A stretch of DNA of 61,295 bases, taken from the NCBI GenBank assembly GCA_965644295.1, contig CBFFRP010000262.1, forward strand, positions 1 through 61,295, given 5' to 3'. Under the pieces are notes generated by a model. That model had not been told where the DNA came from, did no database searches, and saw nothing but the letters and a program-made list of their open reading frames with translations. The position numbers were made by a program, and so were the translations under genes. The DNA is from Paraphysomonas bandaiensis. Taxonomy: Eukaryota; Chrysophyceae. This document shows, piece by piece, positions 1-12,686 of this stretch (the stretch's first letter is position 1; each line of letters starts with the position of its first letter).

Positions 1-69
1 CCTCAATCCATTGTTCAACGTTAGTCTCGTTGAACTGAGGAACTACTCCTCTATCCTCCTTCTCTCCTC

Positions 70-600
70 CTCGCTCGCTACCATGTTGGGAAATGCTCAT
101 TTTACTTAGATCAAAGAGAGATTAAGTTGTTAGACTAGATAGATTTATTAATATCGTTTACACGAATTGTGTTAAACAACACAAGCTCGTTTTGTGCCAT
201 GCATAAATCACTACTTCTGTAGACCTTTCGCTACTAAACATATCTTGAAAGAGCAAACTATTTCAGTTTTCTCAATATCATAACAGCATCTACACATCAC
301 CATACTTCACTGTATTCTCGTACATTGTCTTCAAGTACCACATTGAATATACTAGGATACAGTCCATATTCTAATAATATCGTTTACACGAAAATGTGAT
401 AAACAACACAATCTCAGTTTACTCTACGCATAATCTCCTACATATGTGAACCTCTCGTTACTAAAAACATATCTTGAAACAAACTATTTCAGTTTCTCAT
501 TATCACCGCATCACCATATTTCACTGCGTTCTCGATAATCCTTCGCCTATGTGCTCTGTCGTCTATTTAGTTGCTATGCTGGAGAATGACATTCAGGCTG
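70..600. repeat. Interspersed AT-rich repeat R1, two adjacent copies
   Basis: Two diverged direct copies lie at about 70-370 and 371-600. Both carry TAATATCGTTTACACGA, then a shared stretch containing CATATCTTGAAA and ACTATTTCAGTTT. A third copy lies at about 9870-10150, with the same order of blocks over about 280 bp. No coding potential is visible. The family is unknown; it could be a non-autonomous transposon remnant. Confidence 0.7.
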
Positions 601-2225
601 CAGAGTAGCTTTAAAATTGTAAAAAATACAGGAAGATGATAACATTAAAATAGCCAATACACCTGTTTATCAGAAGTTCACCAGTCAATCCTATATCCAT
701 AAAAATCTTAGAATGAAATACATCAGTAACTAAATTTACTTCGTTGTAACTGTATTCACACTTTTTGGCACTATGAAAGAGAAATTGTGAATATATGTGA
801 CTAGAAGCTTGTATTCTAAACTCAACAGGCGACTAATAGCTAATTGAAAAATAAGAGGGGGCTTATGATTTAAAATTAATATGTGGTTCACTTTAATTTT
901 ACTATTTATAGCTTTCAGTAATTCATAGTGGAGTTTTAATTGATTAATACTAAAGATCGGCCCTGTCGCAGAAAGAGCTAAAGCTTTGCGACATTTTGAT
1001 TATATGCCTTTAATAGTAATATATATATCATTATACAGGGCGATATTATATTGAAGGTTAACATTTCAATATTACTTACTATACTCTCTATATCAGATGT
1101 AAGAAAGACTTAGATCGTAACACTCAATATGCTTTAATTACAAATTATTATTAATTATTATTATTATTGCCATTCTAAAACAAATGTTACTTTAACTACC
1201 ACTCATTTACATACGATCTTAAAACCATTGATGATAATTCTATTATAATTACCGGGAACAGTGCACTCATTAATGGGCACAGAGGTAGCATTTACTGGTA
1301 CTTGATATATATGCTATAAAGAATCAAGTGTTTTTAAGGTATATTATCTCCTCTATGAAGAAACACTATACAAAGTTCATGCCACTCTACAGCTACTTTA
1401 TGGCAACCTTGCGCAAATTTAAAGCTATTATTGAAAGTCTTGTTATTAGCAAAATAGGCGTATTGAATGTTGTTGCTCAAAGTCGACTATTATTAGTGAG
1501 TAAAGATGCACCACACTATCTCTTATGAGCGATATTAGATATATTAATGACTATTATAATTGCCTGTACATTTTTCATTAATGTCATTATAATTGCTGGG
1601 AACGGAGAGAGGTCATATCTAGTATTAGGTATTGAGTTATTACTTTAATGTAATTTTTATCTCAGAAGTAAAATGTAAAGAAAAAGTTACAATAATAGTT
1701 GTTATTAGAAGTATTTTTTGTGCATATCATATAACTGCAGCCCCTTTAGAGATTTCAAAAGCTCCAACCGAATAGCCTGATTTTGGATACATTGCATACG
1801 CATAGAGCTATCTTCACCACTACTGTGCATGCAATACCATTACTAGTGGGGTATCGTACAAGGAATAGCTTCAACTGTAGTCAGTGACTTTTATTGCTGT
1901 AAAACTGAAGTAATATGTAAGAATATTATAAATAACATTCTTCACACTATTAACTATTAACGTGTTCATGATAGTTAAGTATTTATACCCCATCATCAAA
2001 AATATCACTTGCAGAGTGCTTGCCACGTGCTGTGTCTGCCATCAAACTTGAACAATCGAACCATAAATTAAACATAACAATTACTCAGTCGCATTCATCA
2101 AACTATAATACTACATTGAAAAATGTACTAGCAGCGTCCGCAACGCAACAAACACCTCAATACACTTCCAAATCAGAACATGTACAATCATCAAAAAAAA
2201 ACTGCAGATTCTTAGGACACAGAAC
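601..2225. other. AT-rich intergenic region
   Basis: No convincing gene is seen. About 1540-1615 resembles the ATTAATGG/ATTATAATTG repeat (R2) found at 18075-18490 and 48885-49018. A second fragment of the same kind lies near 1240-1300. The short open frames here (for example 1328-1528 and 2020-2229) look like chance. Confidence 0.5.
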
Positions 2226-2958
2226 TTAATCCACGAGAGTTCCTAGCCATTGCTGCTTGATTATGTTCTGTGATTGCTCATCAAGTGATTGAAAGGAAGG
2301 GTGGCTGAGGGCATGGGCAAGCCGTGCTGACTTGATTGACCGCACTCTCTCATCGATCTCAACGGCACTTACAGGTTCTGGAAGGTTATCCAGCCCCGCG
2401 GTAGCAATGGTCACGTTACCCCCAGCCGCATCAACTAAGTCAGCAAGGGGCTCCCGGTCAATAGCCGACTTTGACTTCTTGCGTTTCTTAGTCACAACTG
2501 TCTTCACAGGAGGAAGGTCCTCCAAGTTTCTTCCATGCCGATCGGGGAAGAGAGATGTCGGAGAGCGGTAGCTCTTGTTCACTCGCGAGTCAAAGAACAT
2601 GGCGTTCTTTAGAGGCTCCATTACTTCCTCAGGAACATTGTCAAAGGCGGCGTAGAACTCCGCCCTCATCTTCCCCATTGACCCGTACGTCCTCTGCCAT
2701 TTCTCACCATCAAGCACACCCGTGTGAACGAGAACCTTCTTCGCTCGATTGAACGCAAAGGCGGCTTGACCTTTCTCATGCTCGGCGTATTCTTTGGCAG
2801 CATTGACGAGCTGTGTGCCTGTTAAGGCGTTCTCCACATCAGAGAGAAACTTAAGACGAGCGGGAGAATCAACGGCAGGCGACTGAGGACACGTTAGATC
2901 ATCAACAGGGTAGATAGAGATAAGAGATACTCACCGAGGAGGAGTCTTCAGTGGACAT
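2226..2958 (-). CDS. Hypothetical protein, two exons
   Basis: A 226-residue protein I do not recognise. Exon 1 (2935-2958) encodes MSTEDSSS. A 52-nt GT-AG intron (2883-2934) follows, and exon 2 runs from 2882 to a TAA at 2226. The phase is kept across the junction, which supports this ATG over the in-frame GTG at 2837. The N-terminal half is rich in charged residues and could be helical. The middle holds a basic KKRKKSKS stretch that could be a nuclear localisation signal. The C-terminal third is again mixed-charge. No signal peptide or membrane segment is visible. The function is unknown. It is the leftmost of three minus-strand genes in a row. Confidence 0.65.
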
Positions 2959-4400
2959 GTTGAGATTTTGAATTATCAGATATTTGGAGGCAGAAATGTT
3001 GAAAATAATGAAACACCGGATATTGACTAGTTTTTGAGGAGTTTTGGCATTTAAACCCTCTTTGGAGTTCTTTTTTCACAAAGTTCTTTACTTTCGACCT
3101 TGCAATTGAAGTCGTATCTTAAAAGGTCACTGTATTTTCACTCAAATATTCCACCTTTTCATTTTGAATTTTTACGAAAAATTGGTAAATTAATGTTCTA
3201 TAGAATTCACACATCAACCGTCACATTGAAAACCAACGATTTTCTCCAACTCAAATTGATGCATGGGAATTATCGAAATATCCCGATATCTATACACAGT
3301 ATGAAGATACTACTCGTATGCCTGCGTGATATCCACAGAAGATGGACATGCATAATAGTCACGTTTGTCGATGATAGCAGTGATTTCTCTAAATTAGAGT
3401 TAATGTGTTTGTTTATGCACTTCAGAAGACAGATGTTCAGACCGAAGTATCATTGCAAGACAGGATGGCGCTGCCTGTTTTGATTCTCGAATTTATTTCA
3501 GGGTAGTAATTATACTTAATAGAAACATTATACATGTCGTGTCTCTACGTGTTTATGTTGTATTTCAAAGTTATTTAGGGTTCATAGAAGTCATATAGAG
3601 AAGTAATTCTGAACTAAATATGATCGCTCTTATATACGATTTCACGCGTGCAATAAAAAATCTTTTGGGCCTAAATAAGGAAAACGAAATATTTGTTTAT
3701 AATGGAAATGGTTTTCACCTATGTATAGAAGAGCTGTTCGGTTATGTATCTCTATATTAATAATGTATTGAGATTCAATGTAAAGGTCACCCTACGGTGT
3801 TACGGTGTACATTGAGAACTTAGCTTTGACATCAATATTTACTTAACACTACCTTGATCTACCGAGAAAATAGAATTCATAATTTCATTTCATAATGAAA
3901 TAGAAACCACATGTCGATTAATAACGTGTACAGGAGAGTGTCAATACGTCAATACCCTTACTATAAATCTATAAATGAATTTAACGTCTTAAAACTTAAT
4001 CGTTATATCTGTTTTTTCCCCTCTGATTCAGGTTATAGCGGTATTTTAAAAGTGCAACTATCTCACGACTACATTACAGTTAAACTGTTATAAATATATT
4101 CAGAAATTAACACTATGAAGCACACTCTCTTTTTATATATAATTTAAATGATCTACAAGCTGCTAAATTGGGTCACATATATTTCGTACATAATCACAAA
4201 AATAACTTTTTCTAGAAATTATTCATATCCAAATTTACTTAGCATAGCTAAGTCACTAGCTTATTGACACGGAACATATTTCGTGATACGATTATATGGA
4301 TATACAATTAGAGCAAGACAAACTATACAACAATACATCCCCATAAATTCCTCACATATGTTCACAGCACAAACAGGATGTCTCTAAAAGATTACTAATA
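2959..4400. other. Intergenic region, nothing recognised
   Basis: AT-rich DNA upstream of the 2226-2958 gene and downstream of the Nudix gene. A 127-codon open frame at 3100-3483 (+) has low-complexity, AT-driven composition and no recognisable motif, so it is not annotated. No RNA gene or clear repeat is seen. Confidence 0.5.
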
Positions 4401-5273
4401 CTATGTGCTATCTGTAGTTAATAGGCCCACGGATTTTTCGAGGCTATAGCTTCCAGATCCAATCGGCGGTTCACATAATATTCTGTGACGCTTCCCAACA
4501 CTTCCAGGGTATTCTGGATGTGCCTCGTCGAAAGGGAGAGTGAGAACTACAGCACTATCAGTCGAGTTGTCATTAAGCCTCGAAGGTTTCAATTCAGGAT
4601 ACCCTCGACCATCTACTAGTTTATGTATGTCACCAGGAGAGAAATCGCTTTCGGAATCAGTGGCACGAACAGTGGCCATCACATCTTCGATACAAGTATG
4701 TGCGCTAAGTTCATTCAACACGTAAAACTGCGGAGGGAGCATAGGCATCTCTTTATGAGCGCATTGTGTCAGAGCTTCTGAGGGGTCCACCCACAAAAGA
4801 GAGGCAGTTTCCACACCATCAGCTAACATACTGCTACAGTCATGTCCGGACGCATCGACAATAAAAAACACAGTTCTGTACCGTCGTTTCTCAAAATTAG
4901 GAGTAGTGAATGTGCAAAAATGTCTAAGAGATGATTCTCGCAGCGTGCACTGCAGCTGGTCAAGCATGTTCTGAAATTGGTTTGCATCTCTACTCAAAGC
5001 ATTTCTCCATTTTCGAATATCATTCGGAGTAAGCATATTTTCAAGTGTACAATTGCTCATCAAAACACCAGTCTCTTCAAAAAGCTCACGAAGTGCGGTG
5101 GTTTTCATTGACGTGTCACTTGTAGCATGAACCCCTCCTGGGAATGTGTACATACCTGACCTGGATGTGTTACCTCGCTGCTGCAACAGAACACAGTAGT
5201 TGTACTTTGATGTAGGTTGACTTATCCTGCGGAGAACCACAGTGCATGCGGAGGATACCCATGGGTTACACAT
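4401..5273 (-). CDS. NUDT19-like Nudix hydrolase (probable acyl-CoA/CoA diphosphatase)
   Basis: A single-exon protein of about 290 residues. Near the N-terminus it has the strand ACTVVLRR, then FPGGV and a Nudix box ending in RELFEETGVL. The insert between the glycine of the box and the RE..EE core is one residue longer than the strict GX5E spacing, with an Asp where Glu is usual. Downstream blocks PPQFYVLNEL and HPEYPGSVGKRH match the NUDT19 branch, whose characterised members cleave CoA esters in peroxisomes. No convincing C-terminal peroxisomal tripeptide is visible. I chose the first ATG (Met-Cys-Asn-Pro). The frame extends upstream to a GTG at 5321, so a short upstream exon is possible. 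Confidence 0.8.
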   Translation of the reverse strand: MCNPWVSSACTVVLRRISQPTSKYNYCVLLQQRGNTSRSGMYTFPGGVHATSDTSMKTTALRELFEETGVLMSNCTLENMLTPNDIRKWRNALSRDANQFQNMLDQLQCTLRESSLRHFCTFTTPNFEKRRYRTVFFIVDASGHDCSSMLADGVETASLLWVDPSEALTQCAHKEMPMLPPQFYVLNELSAHTCIEDVMATVRATDSESDFSPGDIHKLVDGRGYPELKPSRLNDNSTDSAVVLTLPFDEAHPEYPGSVGKRHRILCEPPIGSGSYSLEKSVGLLTTDST

Positions 5274-6288
5274 TGCCTTGCAATCTACTTCTGACTGGAC
5301 GAAATACTGATTGATATCCACTGTGGAGATCTACCCCCAGCAGTGTTCGCTCAGATGGGGGTGGGTATAGTATCAATACCGTACCGTTGTACAGCTGTGT
5401 ATGTTGATAGCTAGAAAAGTTGCCGTACAGTCAGTATAAAACCATGGTTTTATAAGCCAAAAACTGTGTTTTGTAGAAAAAAACGGATTTTTGTAAAAAA
5501 AACCTGGTTTTTCTAATCGTGCATGGTGTATACAGCAGTACACGAACTTCCTGTTAGAATTCCTGCTGCATTCAGCGTGCGTATTGTGACTGGAGCAGAC
5601 TATCTTACCATATCTTCTCATCGTTGCTTCCTCTGTGCCCGGGTCTAATCCATTGCATCTCTGTGATGCCTGCGATGGTTGTCGTTGTTGTGGTGCCTTG
5701 TATGTACCTCTACCACAGCGTGCATAATGTATTCTGAATTCGAAAGTACGAATATGGACAAACACTGTGATTTGCAGTGTTATTACAGGTACGTGTTATC
5801 TGTCACAGCCAAATACTTTTATTTGGGTTAGTTGTTTATTTTATCGTGCCTCTGGCTTAAAGCGACTTGTTTCAACAGCTAGTACTATATATAATATCTA
5901 TAATTGTACGTTTGATAATTAAGCTAAATTTGTTGTTCTAGTCTCCTCTCAGTGTAGAAAGTGCTTGAATAGTATGAAGTTATTAACTAAGTTTGGGGTT
6001 GTCAAAGCTACTAAACATGTTTACTAAATAGAATGTTTCAAACAAAACTTATCATCGTAGCTTATTCACTTATTACAGTCTCAAGTTAAAGTCAACGTGA
6101 AAAATTATTACTTCATTTATCAAATGTGACTATTAATTCAGATGCAGAACTTAAATAATTAATTGCAAATTTCTGCAGCCATTAACAATAATCAACATGC
6201 AATATAATATACAACATCTACGATAAAACACTAACGAATACGAATTGACAGATGACTGAATTACTCATATAGGTATCTAGGTATTGAT
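5274..6288. other. Intergenic region between Nudix and phosducin-like genes
   Basis: About 5365-5395 has a GTATAG/ACCGTACCG cluster like those in other promoters of this window. About 5450-5515 has short A/T-run repeats. The rest is AT-rich without a convincing open frame; the 130-codon minus frame at 5373-5765 shows no family motif. Confidence 0.45.
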
Positions 6289-7605
6289 CTAGGTATTGGT
6301 TCTACGACTCCATCCCTCTGAGGTCTCCAAGAGCCACTCCACATCATCTCTGGTGAACCGGCTACCGGCGCCTGAGCGAGTTCCTCCGTAATTTCCACTA
6401 GATAGCTCCTCTGCTATTGAGGTGATGACAGTCAAGCATTTGCCTCCCCTAAAACAATGATAACGACGTCACCAATCGATAAGTTCTAGAAGTAAGAGAT
6501 TATCTTACCGGTAAACGGAAAGTGCAGGGAGTGCCACCGGGTCGATATACACCCCACTTTCACTGGCCTGAATATATAAATGAACAAATCAGAAGCACCT
6601 AAAATGCACTGAAGTAAACCTTCATAGATATAAACTTTACATCTCTCCAAGAGTGGGCGATAGAGTGCAAGTGATCAGAGAGAGTCTCGCATGCCTGTGA
6701 AAAATGAATCGCGTAACTCGCAACCCCACAAAAATCCACACCTGAATGTTCGATTCATATAGGTGAACAACCACTGTAACTCGTTTGTCCTCCTGGTCAA
6801 TCTATAGCAGTCGAATTTACCAATCTTTAATTTAATTTAATTAGGCTACCTGTCGAAGGAATTCTTCACCACTAGATACATCTATACACTCTCCAAACTG
6901 AGGGAGAGGAGTCAAGGTGTTTTGTTGTTCATCGGCAGATCCATTTGAGCACGTAGCGGCCGACATCATTTCTAATAGAATATAACGCGAAGTGCTGTAA
7001 AGGAAAAACCACGTACCTTGCATTCGCTTCTCCCTAAAGGCCAGCATAAACTCATCATCTTCGTCATCGCTATCCAGACCTAGTCCAGCATCCTGAAATG
7101 CAGATTCTAATTTGTCGTTGTCGACGCTATCTGGTTCGTGCTGTTTGTTCTTTTGCAGTCGGCTCAGGGCAGTGGTTAACGAGCTTATAGCAGTACTCTC
7201 ATTATTTCCAGTGTCCTCTGTCTCTTCAACCCGGACCGCACCTTTTACTATCCTGTCAATAATTCGAGCTCTTTCAGCGGCATCAGAATGACGTTGGGCA
7301 GCCTCAAGCTCCATGTTCATTTTATAGTCAGCTAAGACCCCTTTAACACCAGTGCCATGTTTACTCTCCCTGTCTGCCAGAATTTTCCTCTTCACAGGTT
7401 CTGGAACGCCATCAAAATCCATTTTTTTCGCAAATTCAATCATTTCTTTCTCTTCGGAAAGAGATTTTGAGGTAGAGTCCCCTTCCTCATCACTTGAATG
7501 CCAAAGAGCGTCTGGATCATCGTTCCTGACATCGTTTCTGTCATCCAGAGATGACCATCTGCCAGGAACATTTTGACGCAATATCCGGTCTTCCAGATCA
7601 GCCAT
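6289..7605 (-). CDS. PDCL: Phosducin-like protein (CCT/G-beta co-chaperone), six exons
   Basis: A 354-residue protein from exons 7017-7605, 6850-6971, 6742-6801, 6620-6694, 6509-6567 and 6289-6448. The introns are 45-60 nt, all GT-AG and phase-consistent. The N-terminal helical part has GVKGVLADYK, the family's conserved block, and DDEFMLAFREKRMQ, the segment before the thioredoxin fold. The C-terminal thioredoxin-like domain includes EEFLRQ, VTVVVHLYE, a Cys-Glu-Thr-Leu segment, VKFISMKASES and LPALSVYRGGK. This pattern is closest to PhLP1. Family members help the CCT chaperonin assemble G-beta-gamma and fold other clients in the cytosol. The N-terminus is acidic. The gene is head to head with the DOT1-like gene across 516 bp. 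Confidence 0.9.
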
Positions 7606-8121
7606 TTAACAGAAATGTTGCAGAACTAGCTGCTGTGTATAAAAATAGTGACAGAGACTTCTGAATTGGCAGGAAATGTGCACGCGAGCTAGCCATAACT
7701 GTCGTAACTGCGAGTACTTCAGCATAGTACTGTAGTATGGGTATACAATGCGTATGCCAGTAACATAACAAGGATAGTAGATTTCTACGTAGTGATACTT
7801 AATAACCCTTATTTTAAGTATAAAAGTGCACTTTTTAAGCATAAAAGTCCATCAGAACGGTCAAAAAGGGAGAGAAGAAGAACAGTCATAGTAGTCTCAC
7901 AGTATTGTCGAGTACGAGTGCCACTCCACTGCAGGATACTCTCTCGCTGAGCCCATACACACCCAGCAATTGCACATTCACATAATGATGCGTTGATAGC
8001 GAGCATAGGGGACCTCAAGTAAACACAGGGCACCTAGTATAGAGAGATGATGAGGGAATAGCGGATAGCCGGCACTAACAGGGATACACTGGTATCTGAT
8101 AGAGCAGAGCAGAGCGGACTC
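7606..8121. promoter_or_regulatory. Shared divergent promoter region, phosducin-like / DOT1
   Basis: 516 bp separate two outward-facing start codons, so both core promoters should lie here. The segment around 7700-7760 holds TACTGTAGTATGGGTATAC, similar to the GTATAC motifs at other divergent pairs. No TATA box is clear. Confidence 0.5.
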
Positions 8122-9662
8122 ATGGCTCACAAAGACAAGTGCAAGTTTCTCCTTCTCAATGCAAAAAAATTAAAGGAAAGAAATCAGATATCCTCTACGC
8201 AGTATAACCTGTTAAAGGAACTCATATTTAGTTTTGATGAAGAGCTATATGAGTGTTCGTGCTCCTCTACTGTGAAGGAGAGGATAGATAGATACACCAG
8301 GTTACTGCTCACCGGCTACATGATAAATGTTTAATTCTATATATAGATACGTATATGATGATCTATTTGAGGGTTTGTCTTTAGAGCGAGCACATATTAT
8401 TGCAACTACTTATGCGGACGAGTTAAGTGAGGGCGACACACGAGCCCTAGTCTACGGAGAGGTAGACTTCGATTCCTTTGCAGAGGTTCTGCGTTGTGCT
8501 ACGGATGGTATTGCACGTTCGAAAAAGTTCATAGACCTCGGTCATGGGATTGGTCGGGCTGTTATAGTGGTGATTTTGTTTTTTTGCGTCTCTGATTGTA
8601 GTTGTAAAGTGATATTGCAGGCCTCTCTTCTCTGTAATTTTGAGGAGTATATTGGTATTGAAATACTCAAGGGGTTGTATGAGGTATAATTTATACAGTG
8701 ATATATATTTGCTATTGTTATAAAGCGTGTTAACAGACGTCAATGAATGTTCTGTTCAAGTACAAACAGAATGTGGAGCCGATTTTATCCCAGGAATGCG
8801 GTGTGGTATGTCTAGCCCAGGGTTCATTCCTTTCTCACGAAGAAGACTGGGCGGACGCTGACCTCGTCTTTGCTAATTCAACCTGCTTTCCGGATGAGCT
8901 TATAGAAGATATTGCCACCCGCTGCAGAAAGCTTGCGGTTAAATCTCGAGTTATCACGTTTACCACATCTCTGCGCTCCGAGTACTTTAAGGTATGGCGC
9001 ATATATGTGGCCTGCATCAAAGTAACTAGCATCAATTTTATCGTAGATAATATTCAAAAAGCGCTTATTTATGTCATGGGGGCCTGCTACAGTATTTATT
9101 CACGAACGTATTTCCGATGAGGATGTTATGCCGGGCGTATATGACAGGTTTTCGCAGTCGCATCGGGTGATTTCACCACATGTGCCAGCGTCTGAACAAG
9201 CCACCGACACTAGCAGTGTGGGAAGCGGCAGTGCGTTATCTACCAATCCTGTACCACCTGTACACTTAGATGACGAGTCAAGGTCTTTCTTATTTGCGTA
9301 TATATATGCACTCTTATCTGACACTATTTTTGGTATACAGCCTGGCTACAACCCCGTCGAGCACTGTAATAACTACATTCAGTGTGAATGGTGAATGGGA
9401 CCCTGATACCCCTACCCTTAAAGCTTGGGCAAAGCAAGAACTGGATATGTGTAAGGGAGATATTGAATCCATTTCAACCGATGGTGTTAATAAATCTGGC
9501 CGTACATACAGCCTGAGTTCCCAAGACTCCAGCGACGACGATGGTGATATGGAACTATCCGGTTTAAATATACCACGGTTGGCTTTTAAGAGCTCAGAGA
9601 ATGGTATCTACACTGATGATGATGATGACGACGACAACGACAGTTTTGAGACAGTAGATTAA
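8122..9662 (+). CDS. DOT1: DOT1-type histone H3K79 methyltransferase, six exons
   Basis: A 425-residue protein from exons 8122-8300, 8347-8569, 8621-8683, 8737-8991, 9047-9282 and 9341-9662, with introns of 46-58 nt and phases kept. Residues 96-98 are YGE. Residues 121-129 form the SAM-binding loop FIDLGHGIG, and IGIE follows at 145-148. FANSTCF at 200-206 matches the catalytic N-x-x-F region of DOT1, and the core ends with MSWGPATVFIH. DOT1 enzymes methylate H3K79 on nucleosomes and do not use a SET fold. The N-terminal ~60 residues are helical and unlike any domain I know. The tail of about 140 residues is Ser/Asp-rich and ends in a run of aspartates that may contact basic histone surfaces. 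Confidence 0.9.
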
Positions 9663-9779
9663 ACCTGGTAAAGAATTTTCCTGTTGCTGACGATAGCAAA
9701 ATACGAAAATTTGAATAAAACCAATTCTGGTTCATTCTTTTTGTGACTGTAAGAGGTGATGTTCACTAAATAATAGTAT

Positions 9780-10150
9780 GAATTTCAGGTTATGAATCGT
9801 CGCTTCTGGAATGAATTTACTGTTCAGCAAGCTATGTTGGTATCTAATGTACGTAGTTTAATTGAGAGAATTTGTTGGAAAATGTTCATTACTTAACTAG
9901 ATCTCAGAAAGAATTAATCGTTAGACTAGATAGATGAATTAATATCGTTTACAACACAATCTCATTTTACTCCAGGCATAATCTATGTGAACCTCTCGCT
10001 AGTAAACATATCTTGAAAGAGAAACTATTTCAGTTTCTCAATATCATTACAGCATTTGTTTATCACCGTACTTCATTGTATTCTCGTACATTGTTTTCAA
10101 GTGCCACACTGGATATACTAGAATATAGTATATATTCCATATTCTAATAC
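9780..10150 (+). repeat. hAT transposase 3' relic followed by an R1 repeat copy
   Basis: About 9788-9860 (ATGAATCGTCGCTTCTGGAA) matches the extreme C-terminal coding end of the hAT elements at 16136-16200 and 50413-50480. From about 9870 to 10150 the sequence matches the R1 repeat at 70-370 block for block. The same junction may mean that R1 is the 3' part of an hAT family member. Confidence 0.6.
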
Positions 10151-11237
10151 AATACGTATCCCTGTTGCTTGCACAACGAAATTATAAAATGGTTAATTGT
10201 TCACTCTAAACTCAAAACTTAGGTCAAACTTCCACAATTAAGTTAAAATTGGCAGTTTTCATATTAGGTAAAGCTTCTGGGTTACCTAGGGAGGAAACTG
10301 GCTCAGGCATCTACTTTCGTAGAAGCTGTTGAGTTCTGCTATTCGAGAACAATTGAAAGCTGTGTTAGAAAATGACATAACTGAGCAATACTTTCACTTT
10401 ATTAAGCTTAGATTATATAAGTTAGAAATATATAGAAAATAAAAACATATAATAAACAATAAACTTAAGATCAAAATTCAAAATGATCAAAAGTCAATCA
10501 TCAAAATAATAAACAATCTTAGATATCACGATCTTCTACACCGTCAATATATTTCAGTTTCACTGCTACGATTGCTCATGACATTAGTTCTCATAATATG
10601 GTTAATGGTTAACCACTTCGGTATTCTTCCATAATATCTTTGAACTACAGCTTTCAATTGTAATGATACTCAACACGCAGTAGTGATAAGGTATTGAATT
10701 TATAACTGTTACGAGTAATATATAATATATACTTGTCGGTAAGCATAATTTGAGAATTAGTGAAACGTGACGATGAAAGTCGGTAACGAAGTAAGATCTT
10801 ACGATAAATGAGTGGTAGTAAAGATAACATGAAATTGCTAAGTGATTATATTTTACAATTTCTCTGATGTTAAGTTAATACTTCCCATAAATGTCAAAAA
10901 CTCTGATAGAAGCGACAGTCTCGGTATAATACAGCGTAGAGTACCACGAGTATATGTTACTGATGTCTTACTGATACTCACCAACTCTGCGTAATTATAT
11001 CAATGTATGTGCATTTAATTGTTTCTTATCACTTAAACTTAATGCTACCAAGCTGCTAAAGGGTACGACAAGGAAACGCCAATAATAGACACATATCACA
11101 GTAAAATGATTCGAATTAGTAAAATTCATTACAAAAACTATATGATATAGTCAAACAATTTAAAGCGATGAACATTGTAGTGAAAAGGCAACCATTGACA
11201 GATCACCATCTGCAATTATAAAATCCTCTCAATTGAC
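10151..11237. other. AT-rich intergenic region
   Basis: No gene, RNA or clear repeat recognised. It lies between the 3' ends of the DOT1 gene plus hAT relic and the convergent TTC1 gene. Confidence 0.45.
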
Positions 11238-12325
11238 TTACTTGTTCATGCTGCGAACCACAAAACACAGAACGATAAGTACAGGCTAAAATAGAGGGCA
11301 TATATCACTACCTGATGCTCCAGCTGCCCGTGTTTTTATCCTGCTCCATCTTGAAGTTATCTAAAGACATGCCGAAATTTCCTAGTATGCTATTTCCTAG
11401 ATCTTTCAGCTTTCCTGTAATATTCGTTACAGTCACATTTCAGATACGAGAAGCACGCGCTGTAAAATCTCACCAAGAGCTTCATCCTTCATTTTTTCAA
11501 ATTTTTCCGCATTCAACTTTTCTACTCGTGCTCTGCATACACAGATTGCAGTCACATACCAGCACAAAATTTACAGCATAAACTATGAACCGAAATCGAC
11601 ATTCATTTTCGAATCACTTACAGAGTTTCTCTCAGCCTGGGATATGTAGGGTCAATCTCCTGAGCTCGTTTGATATCTGTGAAGTACATAATAAATGTCA
11701 TTTTGGTGTCGCGATGCATATCAGTCGTCACTTTACCTTTAATAGCCTCCTCGTACTTCTCTTGAACTTCGTATGCCTGCGCTCGACGCATCAAAACTTT
11801 AACATAAGTGTCATTAAGTTCCAGAGCTATGCTACAATCAGTCACAACGTGATCATGCTCTTGCATAGCACTATAGCATGCCGCTCTGTTGCCGTAAAAT
11901 ATCGACTGCAACAAGGTAAGTGTTGGACTAAGTAAATCATTGAACACACCATTTGTTCTTTATGTTCATCACCCCATGGGCACAAATATATAGCTTGACT
12001 ATAATTATCAATCGCTCCGTCATAATCTTTTTCACGGAAGCACCTATAAGACATTATCTTAATAAGAGCTACTCAGATGTAACTATCACTAAACTCACGT
12101 GTTGCCCTTCTCTTTGGCCTCCATTGCAAGGCCGATATCACGCGCATGGCCATCATCCTGCATTTTCTCTAGCTCTATCAATGACGGCTCAGACTTGACA
12201 CCATCAGTAGCTTCGTCTGTAGCATTAGAGGGTGAATCAGGACTCATCCCATCTCCAGTGCTATCCGGCCCTTCCACCGCATCCTTGAATGCACTGTCAT
12301 CATCGTTATCGGCAAATGAACTCAT
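11238..12325 (-). CDS. TTC1: TTC1-like TPR co-chaperone, seven exons
   Basis: A 239-residue protein from exons 12099-12325, 11950-12043, 11737-11905, 11622-11676, 11474-11532, 11312-11414 and 11238-11250. The introns are 44-89 nt and all phases match. After an acidic N-terminus come TPR helices (REKDYDGAIDNYSQAIYLCP, IFYGNRAACYSAM, YVKVLMRRAQAYE, DIKRAQEIDPTYPRLRETL). The TTC1 C-terminal block KLKDLGNSILGNFGMSLDNF then follows. TTC1 binds the Hsp90/Hsp70 C-termini and G-alpha subunits in animals. The last 13-nt exon is inferred; without it the frame stops at a TAG at 11308-11310, and both versions end within a few residues of each other. The gene is head to head with the gene at 13599 across a microsatellite. 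Confidence 0.88.
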
Positions 12326-12481
12326 GATCCCACTTGAAAGATATTCACTAATGAATAAGGGAGCCTCTCTAAAGGTTTAATATGATGTTTATAATTAACC
12401 CAACTATGAATTCGATCTTCTGGAATAATCTCCATACCAAACACAATAGCGTAGTATAGTATTCTCACTGCTCAAGACATC

Positions 12482-12654
12482 ACATACATACATACATACA
12501 TACATACATACATACATACATACATACATACATACATACATACATACATACATACATACATACATACATACATACATACATACATACATACATACACATA
12601 CATACATACATACATACATACATACATACACATACATACATACATACATACACA

Positions 12655-12686
<32 letters not shown>

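Noticed and set aside
3100-3483. 127-codon plus-strand frame
   Set aside because: AT-driven composition, no motif, no neighbouring exon that would fit; probably chance.
5373-5765. 130-codon minus-strand frame upstream of the Nudix gene
   Set aside because: No family motif and A/T-run repeats inside; I could not join it to the Nudix frame through convincing splice sites.
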